A DNA stretch of 64,000 bases from JAMXLO01 sp963719805 (GTDB lineage Bacteria > Pseudomonadota > Alphaproteobacteria > Acetobacterales > Acetobacteraceae). The notes under the pieces were generated by a model, which saw nothing but the letters and a program-made list of their open reading frames with translations, searched no databases and was not told where the DNA came from. A program made the translations under genes and the position numbers. Location: positions 124,001 to 188,000 of the forward strand of contig CAVRDF010000007.1 of assembly GCA_963719805.1 (NCBI GenBank), in the 5' to 3' direction. Shown one piece after another: positions 45,313 through 55,249 of this stretch. The stretch's first letter is position 1, and each line of letters opens with the position of its first letter.

Positions 45313-46028
45313 GCAGTGACCAGAGGACGGGTCAGGCGGAGGAAGCGCTCGGCCAGCGCGATATCCTCGGCGATGCCGCGGCGCCTGGCGGCGGCTTCCG
45401 CGTCCTCGCCCCAAGCCTCGGCCTGGAACAGTTCATCGAGACAACCCACCGCGTGGGCGGTGGCGGCATCCAGCTGGCCCTCGGCCAGCGCAAGGCCCAA
45501 TACCAGACTGCCGAGCGCCGGAACCGCCACGCCCATCGCAGCCACTGCCAGGACATCCAGCGCAGCCACCACCGCACGCAGGGTCGCTATGCTGCCGCGG
45601 TGCTGCTTCACGTAGGCGACGCCGGTGCTCACCCGAAGAGGCGCGTCATACGTCGCCGCAACCCAGTCCAGCCACGGCTGCCAAAGGCGGGTTTGCCGAT
45701 CGACCAGTTCCGGCGGCGCCTCGGCGCGGTAGCACAGCAGGTCGTTCTCGGCGTAGCGCGCGATCGCGTCCACCGTCGGCGCCGGATCGGGCGCGATCCG
45801 TTGCTGCGCGGTGCCCGCGAGCCGGGTCAACGGCGTGTCGGCGAACGACATCTCGCCACCTTTGCCGCCGCCGGCCGCGCGCCACTCCTCGGCGATCGCT
45901 CGCGCCAACGGCTCCGCCTGGACCTGCAGGACGGCACCGCCCGGGAGGTGCATCGGCTTGCCGTCGAGCATGATCGTGTAGCCATCGCCCGACGCCGCGA
46001 CAGCCGCAGTATCCCAGAACCGTTTCAC
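45309..46028 (-). CDS. ATP12-family F1-ATPase assembly chaperone
   Basis: A 239-residue protein of the family that in mitochondria delivers the a subunit to F1. KRFWDTAAVAASGDGYTIML and DGKPMHLPGG at the N-terminus, AIAEEWRAAGG, MSFADTPLTRLAGTA, and NDLLCYRAEAPPELVDRQ follow the family order. It begins at GTG 46028, overlapping the asmA stop as GTGA, and its stop overlaps acyP as ATGA. ATP12 in bacteria is essentially alphaproteobacterial and supports the taxonomic call. Confidence 0.92.
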   Translation of the reverse strand: MKRFWDTAAVAASGDGYTIMLDGKPMHLPGGAVLQVQAEPLARAIAEEWRAAGGGKGGEMSFADTPLTRLAGTAQQRIAPDPAPTVDAIARYAENDLLCYRAEAPPELVDRQTRLWQPWLDWVAATYDAPLRVSTGVAYVKQHRGSIATLRAVVAALDVLAVAAMGVAVPALGSLVLGLALAEGQLDAATAHAVGCLDELFQAEAWGEDAEAAARRRGIAEDIALAERFLRLTRPLVTA

Positions 46029-48394
46029 GGGAAGAGCTTCTTCAACAGGTTGCCCGGGTTGGGCAGTTTCTGTTGCTGCTGTGCCGGCTGGCCTGGCGGT
46101 GCGGACTGTGCCGGCGCCGCCGCAGGGGCTGCCGCCGCCGGTGCTGCCTCGCCGCGCGCCATTGCGATCGCCGCGCCGCAGTTCACACCCTCCTGCCCGC
46201 CCAACAGCTTCTGCCCGCCGAGCAGACCGGCGACGGCACCAAGCGGGGTCGCAGTCCCGAGCACTGTGCCGGCCACGGTGCCGGCATTCGCCGCCACAGC
46301 GGCCGCGGCATCCGGTTCGGCATTCGGCGCCCGCATCGGCCCGGTCACGCGTACCGGCACCACCACCGCGGTTCCCGCGACCCTGCCCTCGGGCCGCAAG
46401 CGCAGATCCAGCGTTTCCGGTCCCAGATTGAGCGTGCCGGTTCCATCCATCGTCAGCAGCGATGAAGACAGCACCAGGGTCCGAACTGTTGCCGTGCCGC
46501 TCCTGGCATCCAGCCGGGCCGCGAAGCATTGTAGCTGACTGGTCCCTCCGCGCCCGACGAGGTCGAGCGCGTTCACGCCGCGCAGCAACGAGCCGAGCGT
46601 GCTGCCCAGCAGCCTGTTGTCCACCGTACCGTTCGCGATCGCCACGCCGAGCGTTCCGTTCAGGCCGCTGACGATGGCCTGTGGCGTCGCCCCGGCGCCG
46701 CTGAGATCGGCATGAACTTCCATATTGCCCGACAGATAGACCGGCTCGCCGATTGCCTGCAGCAATGGGCCGAGCGCAAGCGCGGGCGCATTCAGCTTCA
46801 GCGTCACCGGCGGTGCCGGAGCATTGGCATCTGCGGTGACCGCGCCGCTGAGCTTACCCTCAGGCAAGCTTGCTGACAGCGGATCTATCCGCAGCTTGCC
46901 GCCGTTCAGCGCAAGCGTCCCGGTGATCGCCTTGTAGGCCGTACCGCCAAACTTCAAAGACGCCACGTCGAGCTTCACGTTGGCGTCCGCCATGCGCAGC
47001 AGATCGAACGGCAAAGGCGTATCCGGCACCATGCGGCCATTGGCCGGCCTCGCGGCGGGCCGCGGCACGGCGGGAGCAGGGGCGGCGGGAGCAGGGGCGG
47101 CGCCTGCGCTCGCGGGCTGCACCGCCGGCTTGCTGTGCAACGCTGCCATCAGCGCGTCGGCATCGATTTGCGGGGATCGGATGTCGCCCTGCACCATCGG
47201 CCGGCCATCCTTGGTTTGGCCGGCATTGCCTTTGACCGTGACATTCGACCCCAGCGCAACCAAGGTCAGATCGATAGGCACACTGCCGCTCAGCTTGCCG
47301 CCAGACAGCAGCGAAGGCGGGATGCCGAGGGAGCCATTCAGGCTCGCCGGCGCCTGGCCAAAGCTGCCCTGGCCCGCTACCTGCACCGGGGCATCCGGCT
47401 TCGGCGCCGTCACATCCAGCTTGTCGATCTTCAGGCCGCCGATCGTGCCACTCAGATCGGAGGCGCCGACATGCAGGGCCATGTTCGAAATCGCCGGGAG
47501 GGCCTTGCCGCTGTCGGCCAGCTGCATGGCCAGGGTCACATCGTGTAGCGGCGGCAGAGCCATCTCCGGCACGAACCGACCCAGCGCCGCCAGGTTCGGC
47601 ACATTCGCGTCCAGCTTCAGCGTGTAGCCGCGCATCTGCTCCAGTTGGCTGATGCTGCCATCAACGGCGATCTTCGCCCCCGCCGCCTGCAGCGTCATCC
47701 GCACCGGCATGGGCGCCTTGGCGGCGGCCCCTTGCAGCGCGGCGAGTGAGCCTACTTCGCCCTCCATGCTGAACGGATTGCCATTGAAGCTGGCCGTCAT
47801 CGCCAGGTTCACGTTCGAGTCCGGCGATGGCGCACGGACGGTGAGGCTCTGCACGGCCAGCACGGCTTGCTGCATGGTCGTATCGTCACGCCAGGTGACC
47901 GTGCCGTCGGTTACATCCAGAGCCCTGACATCGATCCGCGTCGACTTGCCATCTGACGTGCCGGCTGGTCCCGGCGTGCCGGTTGTGTTCGTGCGCGGGG
48001 TGAACTGCCAGTTCGTCCAGCCCTGCCGGTTGATTTCGAGCAGGATGTCCGGCTTCACCAGTTCAAGGCGGTAGATTTCCACCGTGTGGCTCAGCAATGG
48101 CCACAGCGCCAGCTTCAGGTCGAGTTCCTGCAGCGTCGCCATGCGGGGCCGGGAAAAGCCGGCCGGATTGGCGATGCTGGCGTTTTGAATGGTCAATGTC
48201 GGCTGCAGCGACAGGCCCAGGCGGATGCGCCCATCGATCGTGAAGTCGCGTCCGGTGGCCTTCTGCACGGCCGCGACGATTTGCGGCTTGTAGCTGTTCG
48301 GATCGAATGTCAGCGCGAAAACGCCGGCGCCCGCCACAACCAGCACGACCAGCGCGACGACGCACCACAGCCCAATACGCAGTGCTCGCGGCAT
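46025..48394 (-). CDS. AsmA-family membrane protein
   Basis: A 789-residue protein with an N-terminal signal anchor (LRIGLWCVVALVVLVVAGAG) followed by AsmA-type DPNSYKPQIVAAVQKATGRD and a long beta-rich periplasmic part. About residues 425-460 are Ala/Pro-rich (APAAPAPAVPRPAARPANG), splitting the N-terminal region from the C-terminal AsmA domain (LDLVGRGGTSQLQC, SSSLLTMDGTGTLNLGPE). AsmA-like proteins form bridges for phospholipid transport to the outer membrane. It is co-transcribed with rluC-like (10-base gap) and atp12. Confidence 0.88.
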   Translation of the reverse strand: MPRALRIGLWCVVALVVLVVAGAGVFALTFDPNSYKPQIVAAVQKATGRDFTIDGRIRLGLSLQPTLTIQNASIANPAGFSRPRMATLQELDLKLALWPLLSHTVEIYRLELVKPDILLEINRQGWTNWQFTPRTNTTGTPGPAGTSDGKSTRIDVRALDVTDGTVTWRDDTTMQQAVLAVQSLTVRAPSPDSNVNLAMTASFNGNPFSMEGEVGSLAALQGAAAKAPMPVRMTLQAAGAKIAVDGSISQLEQMRGYTLKLDANVPNLAALGRFVPEMALPPLHDVTLAMQLADSGKALPAISNMALHVGASDLSGTIGGLKIDKLDVTAPKPDAPVQVAGQGSFGQAPASLNGSLGIPPSLLSGGKLSGSVPIDLTLVALGSNVTVKGNAGQTKDGRPMVQGDIRSPQIDADALMAALHSKPAVQPASAGAAPAPAAPAPAVPRPAARPANGRMVPDTPLPFDLLRMADANVKLDVASLKFGGTAYKAITGTLALNGGKLRIDPLSASLPEGKLSGAVTADANAPAPPVTLKLNAPALALGPLLQAIGEPVYLSGNMEVHADLSGAGATPQAIVSGLNGTLGVAIANGTVDNRLLGSTLGSLLRGVNALDLVGRGGTSQLQCFAARLDARSGTATVRTLVLSSSLLTMDGTGTLNLGPETLDLRLRPEGRVAGTAVVVPVRVTGPMRAPNAEPDAAAAVAANAGTVAGTVLGTATPLGAVAGLLGGQKLLGGQEGVNCGAAIAMARGEAAPAAAAPAAAPAQSAPPGQPAQQQQKLPNPGNLLKKLFP

Positions 48395-48403
48395 ATTTCT
48401 CCC

Positions 48404-49393
48404 CTATTGTCGTTCCGCCGATCTCGCCGGCGGCGCATGAAATCCCAGTGTGTGGAATGTCTCGGTCATGTGGGGTGGCAGGTCTGCTTCCACCATCAAT
48501 GTTCCACCAGCGGGATGGGGTAGCCGAAGCGCCCTGGCATGCAAGTGAAGTTCGCTTGAGAGCCCGGACACCGTCGCCGCGAAGGCATTGTTCTGGTCGG
48601 GCCGGGCATATTTCAGGTCGCCCAGGATCGGCGCCCCGATGGCGACGCAATGCACCCGAAGCTGATGCGTCCGGCCAGTCAGCGGACGCAACTCCAGCCA
48701 CGCCAATTTCTGCCCGGCGTGATCCAGCGTCCGATAGTCGGTGATCGCGCGCGCGGCCTCTTTATCGTCGCGCTCGGCCACTTCGGTGCGTTCGCCACGC
48801 GCGCCGCCGATACGCCGGAGCGGCAGGTCGATGCGGCCCTCGCGCGAGATCGGCGGCCGTGCCACGACCGCCCAGTAGGTCTTCTCCACGGCCCGGGTGC
48901 GAAAGGCGGCTGCGAGCTTGGCGGCGGTGCCCGGCGTGCGTGCCAGCAGCAGCACGCCCGAGGTGTCGCGATCCAGCCGGTGCACCAGGCGCGGCCGGTC
49001 CGGCGCACCGAAGCGCAGCGCATCGAGCCACGCATCGAGATGCCGGGTGATCCCAGGCCCGCCCTGTACCGCCAGCCCCGAAGGCTTGTTCAGCACCAGC
49101 ACACTGTCATCGTGATAGATCACCATGCGCTGCACGTCGCGCGCGATATTCGGCTCGATCGGCGGCGTATCCGGTTTCGCCGGCGGTGTCTCGGGCAACG
49201 GCGGAATACGCACCGATTGGCCCGCCGCGAGCCGAGTCGCCGCGTCCGCCCGATGTCCGTCCACCCTGACCTGTCCGGTGCGGCACAGCTTCTGGATCGC
49301 ACTTTGCGCCAGTCCGGGAAAATGCCGCCGGAACCAGCGATCCAGCCGGATATCAGCTTCGTCGGCAGACACGATGCGCGCGGCGACGGGCAC
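48404..49393 (-). CDS. RluC/RluD-family 23S rRNA pseudouridine synthase
   Basis: A 329-residue enzyme. An N-terminal S4-like domain (RLDRWFRRHFPGLAQSAIQK, VRVDGHRADAATRLAAGQSV) is followed by the catalytic LVHRLDRDTSGVLLLARTP (Asp in HRLDRDTSG), VLNKPSGLAVQGG, and LRPLTGRTHQLRVHC. It converts uridine to pseudouridine in 23S rRNA; length and Pro-rich linker after the S4 domain resemble alphaproteobacterial RluC. Start is GTG 49393. It leads the asmA-atp12-acyP run. Confidence 0.93.
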   Translation of the reverse strand: MPVAARIVSADEADIRLDRWFRRHFPGLAQSAIQKLCRTGQVRVDGHRADAATRLAAGQSVRIPPLPETPPAKPDTPPIEPNIARDVQRMVIYHDDSVLVLNKPSGLAVQGGPGITRHLDAWLDALRFGAPDRPRLVHRLDRDTSGVLLLARTPGTAAKLAAAFRTRAVEKTYWAVVARPPISREGRIDLPLRRIGGARGERTEVAERDDKEAARAITDYRTLDHAGQKLAWLELRPLTGRTHQLRVHCVAIGAPILGDLKYARPDQNNAFAATVSGLSSELHLHARALRLPHPAGGTLMVEADLPPHMTETFHTLGFHAPPARSAERQ

Positions 49394-49454
49394 AGGCAGC
49401 TTCTTTCACAGGAAACGGCTGGTGCTTACCGCCTCAACCCTGGCTTGGACAGTT

Positions 49455-50827
49455 CTACTCCGCCGCCAGATCCCGCGCGCCCGTGTAGCGGCTTGCCGGC
49501 CGTGGCAATCCGAGATGCTCGCGCAGCGTTCGCCCAGCATATTCCGTGCGGAACAGCCCTCGCCGCTGCAATTCGGGCACCACCAGTTGGGCAAAATCGT
49601 CCAACGACGCCGGCACCAGCGGAAAGCTCAGCATGAACCCATCCGCTGCATTGCCCAGAAACCATTGCTCCATGTGGTCGGCGATCTGCGCCGCGGTGCC
49701 GCGCACCACCTCGCCGCCGCGCGCCGCGCCATAGCGCAGATAGAGCTGGCGCAGTGTCAGGTGCTCCTCGTCGATCAACTTCAGTATCTGATCGAAGAAC
49801 TGTTTGTGACGATTGGCCGTCGCCGGAATCCGCTCGCGCGGGATCGGTTCGTCCAGCGGCAGGTCATCAAGCTGAATGCCTTCCAGGTCCTCCGACAGCA
49901 CTTCCAGTCCGACCACCGGATGGATCATGGATTGTAGTTCCTGGAATTTTTCCTCGGCCTCTTCCGTGGTGCGGCCGACTATCATGCTCAGCCCGTGCAG
50001 GATCTTCAGATGCTCCATCGGCCGGCCGAATCGCGCCATGCGTCCCTTCACATCCGCATAGAACTGCTGCGCCGGTGCCAGCGATCCATGCCGCGTGAAG
50101 ATCACTTCGGCAGTCTCGGCCGCCAGCTCCTTCCCCGCCTCCGAACCGCCCGCCTGGATGATCACCGGGCGGCCCTGCGGCGAGCGCGCGATATTCAGCG
50201 GTCCGCGCACTTTGAAGAACGCTCCGCTGTGATGCAGGTAATGCATCTTCGCGGGATCGAAGTTGATGCCGCTCGCACGATCCAGCACGAACGCATCATC
50301 GTCCCAACTGTCCCACAGCCCGAAGCAGATCTCGACGAACTCGCGCGCGCGTTCATAGCGCAGCGCATGCGGCTCGAAGTCCGTCACGGCCGAAATTGTA
50401 GCCGCCCGCCGGATGCGCTGATGTCACCACGTTCCAACCGGCGCGCCCGCCGCTGAGATGATCCAGTGAGGCGAATTGACGCGCCAGGTTGTATGGCTCG
50501 AAATAGCTGGTGGACATGGTTGCACAGAGGCCGATGCGTTCGGTCACGGGCGCCAGCGCCGACAGCAGGCTCAGCGGCTCCCAGTTGTTCATGAACCTCG
50601 GCGCACGGCTGAGCGCCTGCATGTTGCCGTCGCGTGCGCCCGCGGCGTCTGCCTGGAACACGAAGTCCAGCTTCGCTGCCTCGGCCTTTTGCACCAGCTT
50701 CACGTAGTGGGCGAAATTGTTGGCACCATGCAGTTCCGTGCTCGGGTGCAACCATGCCGCAGGATGGTTGCCGACCGGAACTCATCAGCCAGCCCAAATT
50801 CATGTGTCCTTTGGGGTTGGCCGGCAT
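49455..50827 (-). CDS. NtaA/SnaA/DszA-type FMN-dependent monooxygenase (two frameshifts as read)
   Basis: A luciferase-like monooxygenase in three frame segments. The start (ATG 50827, with GGAG upstream) reads MPANPKGHMNLGWLM; the middle has HPSTELHGANNFAHYVKL, FVFQADAAG, SRAPRFMNNWEPLSLLSAL and GRAGWNVVTSAHP; the end begins EPHALRYERAREFVEICFGL. Removing one base in GAACTC at 50778-50783 yields MSPVGNHPAAWLHPST, and one in GAAGTC at 50376-50381 yields GRDGLEPHALRYER; both joins fit the family and both corrected sites are GANTC. The corrected protein has 456 residues. These enzymes use FMNH2 from a separate reductase to oxidise nitrilotriacetate, sulfones or similar. It is divergent from the formamidase-like gene. 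Confidence 0.83.
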
Positions 50828-50861
50828 CCGCGCTTGCTCCATGAGGCCCTGAGAGTGGACC

Positions 50862-53078
50862 ATGCAAGCACCGTCATTCTACAGCCGACAAGGGCCGTCC
50901 GACATGCATGCACTGACCGGCTACGCCGACCGCTGGAGCGCCAGGCCCGGCGAGACTGTCCGGTTCATGATCTCGAGCGCCGCCGACCGCGACTTTGCGT
51001 TACGCTTTGTGCGGCACATCTGCGCCGATCCCAATCCCAAGGGTCCGGGCTATCAGGAAGTTGCCATGCCGACGCCGGCCGATGGCACGCGTGCGGGCAA
51101 ACAACAGCCTGCCTGGCTTGGCAGCTTCGGCCGTGCCGCCTCGCTGCCGGTGGATCTGCAACGCGGCATTCGTCTTTCCGCGACAATTTGGCCCACCACG
51201 CCGCGCAAGGGCCGCCAGGGACTGATCGCGCTGCGCATTGGCGATGCCACCATCTCGCTCGGCATCGGATCGCACGGCGGTGCGCAGGGCGAACTTGTGA
51301 CCGCGGACGGCACGGCGATACAGGCCGAAGTGCCGCAGCCGCTGCTCGAACGACGCTGGTACAACGTCAGTGCATCGCTGCACGCGGATGGCTCGCTGAC
51401 TGTGAAGCAGACGCCGCACGCGCCGCTTGGCGACGCAGGCGAAGCGGAAATACAGGCGATGCTGCCGCGGTCCGGCAAGGCGGACGTGTTTCTCGCCGCG
51501 TTGCCGCCCGAAGGCACCGAGCCCGCGTGCTGTCACTACAATGGCAAGCTCGAGCACCCCGCCATACATCGGCCGGATGGGCCACTCGCCACCTGGAACT
51601 TTTCGCTCAACATTCCGACGCAGATCGCCACCGACACCGGCCCGCACGCCGCGCATGCGCGCCTGCATAATCTGCCGACGCGGGCGATGACCGGATCGAA
51701 CTGGACCGGTGCCGTGCATGACTGGAAGGCTGCGCCCGATCAGTACGGTGCGATCCATTTCCACGACGATGACCAGGGACCGCTGGGCTGGAGCGAAGCT
51801 GCCAGCCTGCGGATTCCTGATGACTGGCCGAGCGGGTTTTACGCGGCGCACATCAAGAACGAAGCGGGCGACGACTTCATCCCGTTCATCGTCCGCCCGC
51901 GCCAGCCGCGCGCCGATGTCGCCTTGTTGGTTCCTACATTCACTTATCAGGTCTATGGCTGCTTCGTTCGCCCCGGCCGCGGCGAGGAAATCGCATCGCG
52001 CGCTGCCGCCTGGGGTTCGCTGCGCGAAACGCCCGATATGAATCCGCAATTCGGGCTATCGTGCTACAACCATCACAGCGATGGGTCCGGTGTATCATTG
52101 ATGACCCAGCATCGTCCGATGCTGGATACACGCCCGCGCCAGTTCTCGCTGATGGATCCGATCGACGGCGGCTCCGGCACCGCGCGCTGGGTCGCCGATA
52201 ACTATTTCGACCAATTCCTCAGCACGATTGGCATGGCGCATGACGTCATAACCGATCACGACCTGCATGCCGAGGGCGTCGCCGCGCTGGCGCCCTATCG
52301 TGTCGTCATCGCCGCACAGCATCCGGAGTATCACTCCGAGCGCATGATGCAGGCGTTCGAGGATTTCCTCGCGGGCGGCGGGCGGCTGATGTATCTCGGC
52401 GGCAACGGCTTCTACTGGCGCGCGGAACCTTCCGAGCATCAGCCCGACACGCTGGAAGTACGCCGCGCCGAAGGTGGCATTCGTGTCTGGGAAACCATGC
52501 CGGGCGAAAGCTATCACGCATTCGGTGGTGGCTACGGCGGACTGTGGCGGCGCATCGGACGCTCCAGTCACAAGCTTGTCGGCATCAGCTTTTCCACCCA
52601 GGGCCGCCATCTCGGCTTTCCCTATCGCTTCATTGCAGGCATTCGCGATCCGCGCGTTGCGTTCATGACGCAGGGCATCGACGCGCAGGAAGGCGTGGTG
52701 TTCGGCGACAGCGGCTACATGGGTGGAGGCGCGGCAGGTTTCGAACTCGACAGCGTCAATCCGAAATACGGTACGCCGCCGCATGCGCTTGTGGTTGCCA
52801 AGGGTATCGTCATTCATCCGGACTACGGCTGGGTGAACGAGGACATGCTGACGCATCGCCATCCGTTGCCGCAGGAGGACTGGTCCTGCGCCGACATGAC
52901 CTTCTTCGAAACGCCAGCGGGTGGCGCGGTGTTTTCCGCCGGCTCGATGACCTATGCTGGCAGCCTGATGGTCGATAAGGGCGACAGCCTGCTGGGCCGG
53001 CTTACGGCGAATGTGGTGCGGCGCTTCGCCGATCCGGCACCGTTCGCGCTGCCACGATTGGAGCGTGGGGGAGCTTAA
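50862..53078 (+). CDS. N,N-dimethylformamidase large-subunit-like protein
   Basis: A 738-residue protein. The N-terminal third includes a concanavalin-like beta domain (about 95-235), the C-terminal half the DMFA2-type domain: VALLVPTFTYQVYGCF, CYNHHSDGSGVSL, DHDLHAEGVAALAPYRVVI, AAQHPEYHSERMMQAFEDFL and GGGRLMYLGGNGFYWR. In Paracoccus dimethylformamidase iron is held by two Tyr and one Glu; Tyr362 or Tyr365, Tyr402 and Glu489 are plausible counterparts by context. The characterised enzyme has a small subunit; none is adjacent here. A start at ATG 50904 is also possible. It is divergent, within 34 bases, from a flavin monooxygenase, suggesting degradation of an N-alkyl amide-like compound (inference). 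Confidence 0.78.
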   Translation: MQAPSFYSRQGPSDMHALTGYADRWSARPGETVRFMISSAADRDFALRFVRHICADPNPKGPGYQEVAMPTPADGTRAGKQQPAWLGSFGRAASLPVDLQRGIRLSATIWPTTPRKGRQGLIALRIGDATISLGIGSHGGAQGELVTADGTAIQAEVPQPLLERRWYNVSASLHADGSLTVKQTPHAPLGDAGEAEIQAMLPRSGKADVFLAALPPEGTEPACCHYNGKLEHPAIHRPDGPLATWNFSLNIPTQIATDTGPHAAHARLHNLPTRAMTGSNWTGAVHDWKAAPDQYGAIHFHDDDQGPLGWSEAASLRIPDDWPSGFYAAHIKNEAGDDFIPFIVRPRQPRADVALLVPTFTYQVYGCFVRPGRGEEIASRAAAWGSLRETPDMNPQFGLSCYNHHSDGSGVSLMTQHRPMLDTRPRQFSLMDPIDGGSGTARWVADNYFDQFLSTIGMAHDVITDHDLHAEGVAALAPYRVVIAAQHPEYHSERMMQAFEDFLAGGGRLMYLGGNGFYWRAEPSEHQPDTLEVRRAEGGIRVWETMPGESYHAFGGGYGGLWRRIGRSSHKLVGISFSTQGRHLGFPYRFIAGIRDPRVAFMTQGIDAQEGVVFGDSGYMGGGAAGFELDSVNPKYGTPPHALVVAKGIVIHPDYGWVNEDMLTHRHPLPQEDWSCADMTFFETPAGGAVFSAGSMTYAGSLMVDKGDSLLGRLTANVVRRFADPAPFALPRLERGGA

Positions 53079-53088
53079 GTCAGTTCAA

Positions 53089-53170
53089 CACAGATTACAC
53101 GGAGTGCGCAGATCAAGGCACAGATTATTGGTTATAACGTCTGTGCCGCAATCTGTGGCTGCTGTGATTC
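53089..53170. repeat. Imperfect palindrome before galM (dispersed repeat D)
   Basis: CACAGATT and CAGATCAAGGCACAGATT units at 53089-53128 face the complementary series GTCTGTGCCGCAATCTGTGG ending at 53170. The unit (CACAGAT) differs from repeats A-C but shares their layout: short direct units in each arm, arms inverted, intergenic location. It fills most of the gap between the formamidase-like gene and galM. Confidence 0.6.
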
Positions 53171-53201
53171 AAACCTTATAAAGCCTCGGAGGAGAACTGC
53201 C

Positions 53202-54357
53202 ATGACCACATTCGCAACCGGCGTTGGCGGTATCGCTATCGCGGCTACCTTGGCCACAGCCTCCGCCGCGACGCTCGAGCACGAGCCGTACCGGTACCAC
53301 GCAGGATGGCCGCTCCGTCGACATCTACACCCTGACCAACACGCACGGCCTGAGGGTGCGTTTCCTCAGCTATGGCGGTGTCATCTCCGAGATCCACACG
53401 CCTGACCGCACCGGCCGGCTCGACAACATCGTGCTGGGCCTAGGCAACCTGCACGACTACGAGACGATCAGTGCGCATTATGGCGCGATCACCGGCCGCT
53501 ACGCCAACCGCATCGCCGGCGCACAGTTCGCGCTGAACGGGCAGACTTATCACCTGATCGCCAACAACGGCGCCAATTCGATTCACGGCGGCCCGAATGC
53601 GCTCGACAAGCAGGTGTGGGATGTCGCGCAGACGCAGATAGCGAACGGCGTGGCAGCAACGCTCAGCTATGTCAGCAAGGATGGCGACCAGGGCTTTCCC
53701 GGTACGCTGACCATGCACGTCACCTACACGCTGAGCGACGACAATGCGCTGCGCATCGACTATGTGGTCAGCACCGACAAGGACACGGTGATCAATTTCA
53801 CCAACCATTCATATTTCAATCTTGCCGGAAATGGTTCGGGCTCGGTCGAGGAGCAGATGCTGCTGGTGAATGCCGACAAGTACACGCCGTTCCGCGGTCC
53901 CGATGCAATCCCCACCGGGGAGATCGCATCCGTCGAAGGCACGCCGCTTGATTTTCGCCAGATGACGCCGATCGGCGCGCGTTTGCGCAGCTCGTTCCAG
54001 CAGATGATCTATGCGCGGGGTTACGACCATAATTTCGTGGTGAACAGACGCCCCGGCGACGAGCTAAGTTTTGCCGCACGCGGCTATGATCCGCGCAGCG
54101 GCCGGGTGATCGACTGCCTGACCACCGAGCCCGGCGTGCAGGTCTATACCAGCAATGGCCTCAACGGGTCTGTCGTCGGGTCATCCGGCACCGCGTATCG
54201 CCAGACCGAAGCATTCACGCTGGAGACGCAGCACTTCGCCGACAGTCCGAACCAGCCGAACTTCCCCAGCACGGTGCTGAAGCCGGGGCAGGATTATCGC
54301 TCCAGCACGATCTATCGTTTTGCCACCGATAACCCGCTGCCGCCGGTGCCGCGTTAG
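53202..54357 (+). CDS. galM: Exported aldose 1-epimerase (frameshifted as read)
   Basis: A mutarotase interconverting a and b aldose anomers. The ATG at 53202 has GGAGGAGA upstream and a Sec-type leader (GGIAIAATLATASAA). As written the frame breaks at about residue 31; deleting one C in GTACCGGTACC (53288-53298) gives EPYGTTQDGRSVDIYTLTN, a normal family start, and a 384-residue protein. Later motifs: GRYANRIAGAQF, NGANSIHGG (catalytic His region), NFTNHSYFNLAG (catalytic His) and LETQHFADSPNQPNFPST (catalytic Glu). The same 11-base context breaks the isochorismatase-family gene. A periplasmic location is inferred from the leader. Confidence 0.86.
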
Positions 54358-54454
54358 ACATGAACCAGACGCGCCGCCGGCTGGTATGAAAGGTTTCATA
54401 GCCGCAGCAGCAGAGTGCAATGCAGATCGGTGATCGAGTAATGGGAAATGTTCC

Positions 54455-55000
54455 ATGCAATCGATCGCCGCATTCGAGACTCAGAATAGCTGCACCAGGC
54501 TGACAGCACGCCAGGCTGGGGCCGAACTGAGCGAGCGAATCCTGCGCGCCGCCTCGGCGACGCGGGAACTCGAGCATTGGTGCGCACAGCATGGCCTCGG
54601 TGATGGTCGCATTATCGCACTTTGCGATAGGGGTGCTCAGCCACAACGCCTCGATGACAATAGTCTGGACGCACTTGCGTGGCCGGCGGCGGCAAAAAAC
54701 GCGCTGTTCCGCCGCGTGCAACTGGCAACCGCCGGTCTTGTCGTTGCGGAGGCGCTCAACTGGTATTTCCCGGCAAGTCTTACCGAGGAAATGCGCGAGC
54801 AACTGCTGACGACGGACACACCATTCGGCCGCGTGGTGGCACCACTGAACCCATCGCGGCGGACATTTTTCGTGACGCGTTGCCTACCGCCACATGCCGG
54901 TAAGCCGCAAGTGGCATTCGAGCATCATGCGGTTGTGCTCGCCGCGAATGGGACGCCGCTTGCAGTGGTCCACGAGCAATTCCTGGACACCCTGCTTTAA
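54455..55000 (+). CDS. Chorismate lyase-like protein
   Basis: A 181-residue protein. The C-terminal two thirds look like the UbiC/UTRA fold: RRVQLATAGLVVAEALNWYF, LLTTDTPFGRVVAPLNPSRR, and VLAANGTPLAVVHEQFLDTL, with the usual late Glu near the end of the sequence (HEQF). Chorismate lyase cleaves chorismate to 4-hydroxybenzoate for ubiquinone; the weak match and the extended N-terminus (TRLTARQAGAELSERIL) leave a non-enzymatic or related function open. It has no close operon partner; it lies 97 bases after galM. Confidence 0.55.
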   Translation: MQSIAAFETQNSCTRLTARQAGAELSERILRAASATRELEHWCAQHGLGDGRIIALCDRGAQPQRLDDNSLDALAWPAAAKNALFRRVQLATAGLVVAEALNWYFPASLTEEMREQLLTTDTPFGRVVAPLNPSRRTFFVTRCLPPHAGKPQVAFEHHAVVLAANGTPLAVVHEQFLDTLL

Positions 55001-55249
55001 GCATTGCTGAACTCGATCCAGCGCAGCACGGTTTCTATCAGCTTGAAACGCGGCGATCAGGCGAGCCGGCCGCGGCAGACTGCCCGCATCCCCGGCCAGA
55101 ATTTGCTATTGGCGTGGCTTCATGGTGTTTGTTCCATCTCTGGCGTGTGAACACGCCCTGTTCGTTGACTGATCCCCGCCACGGCATTACCCATCTGGCC
55201 CCACGCGGGCAGCGCTGGCGTGGGCATACGATGGAGTCCCCACTGTAAC

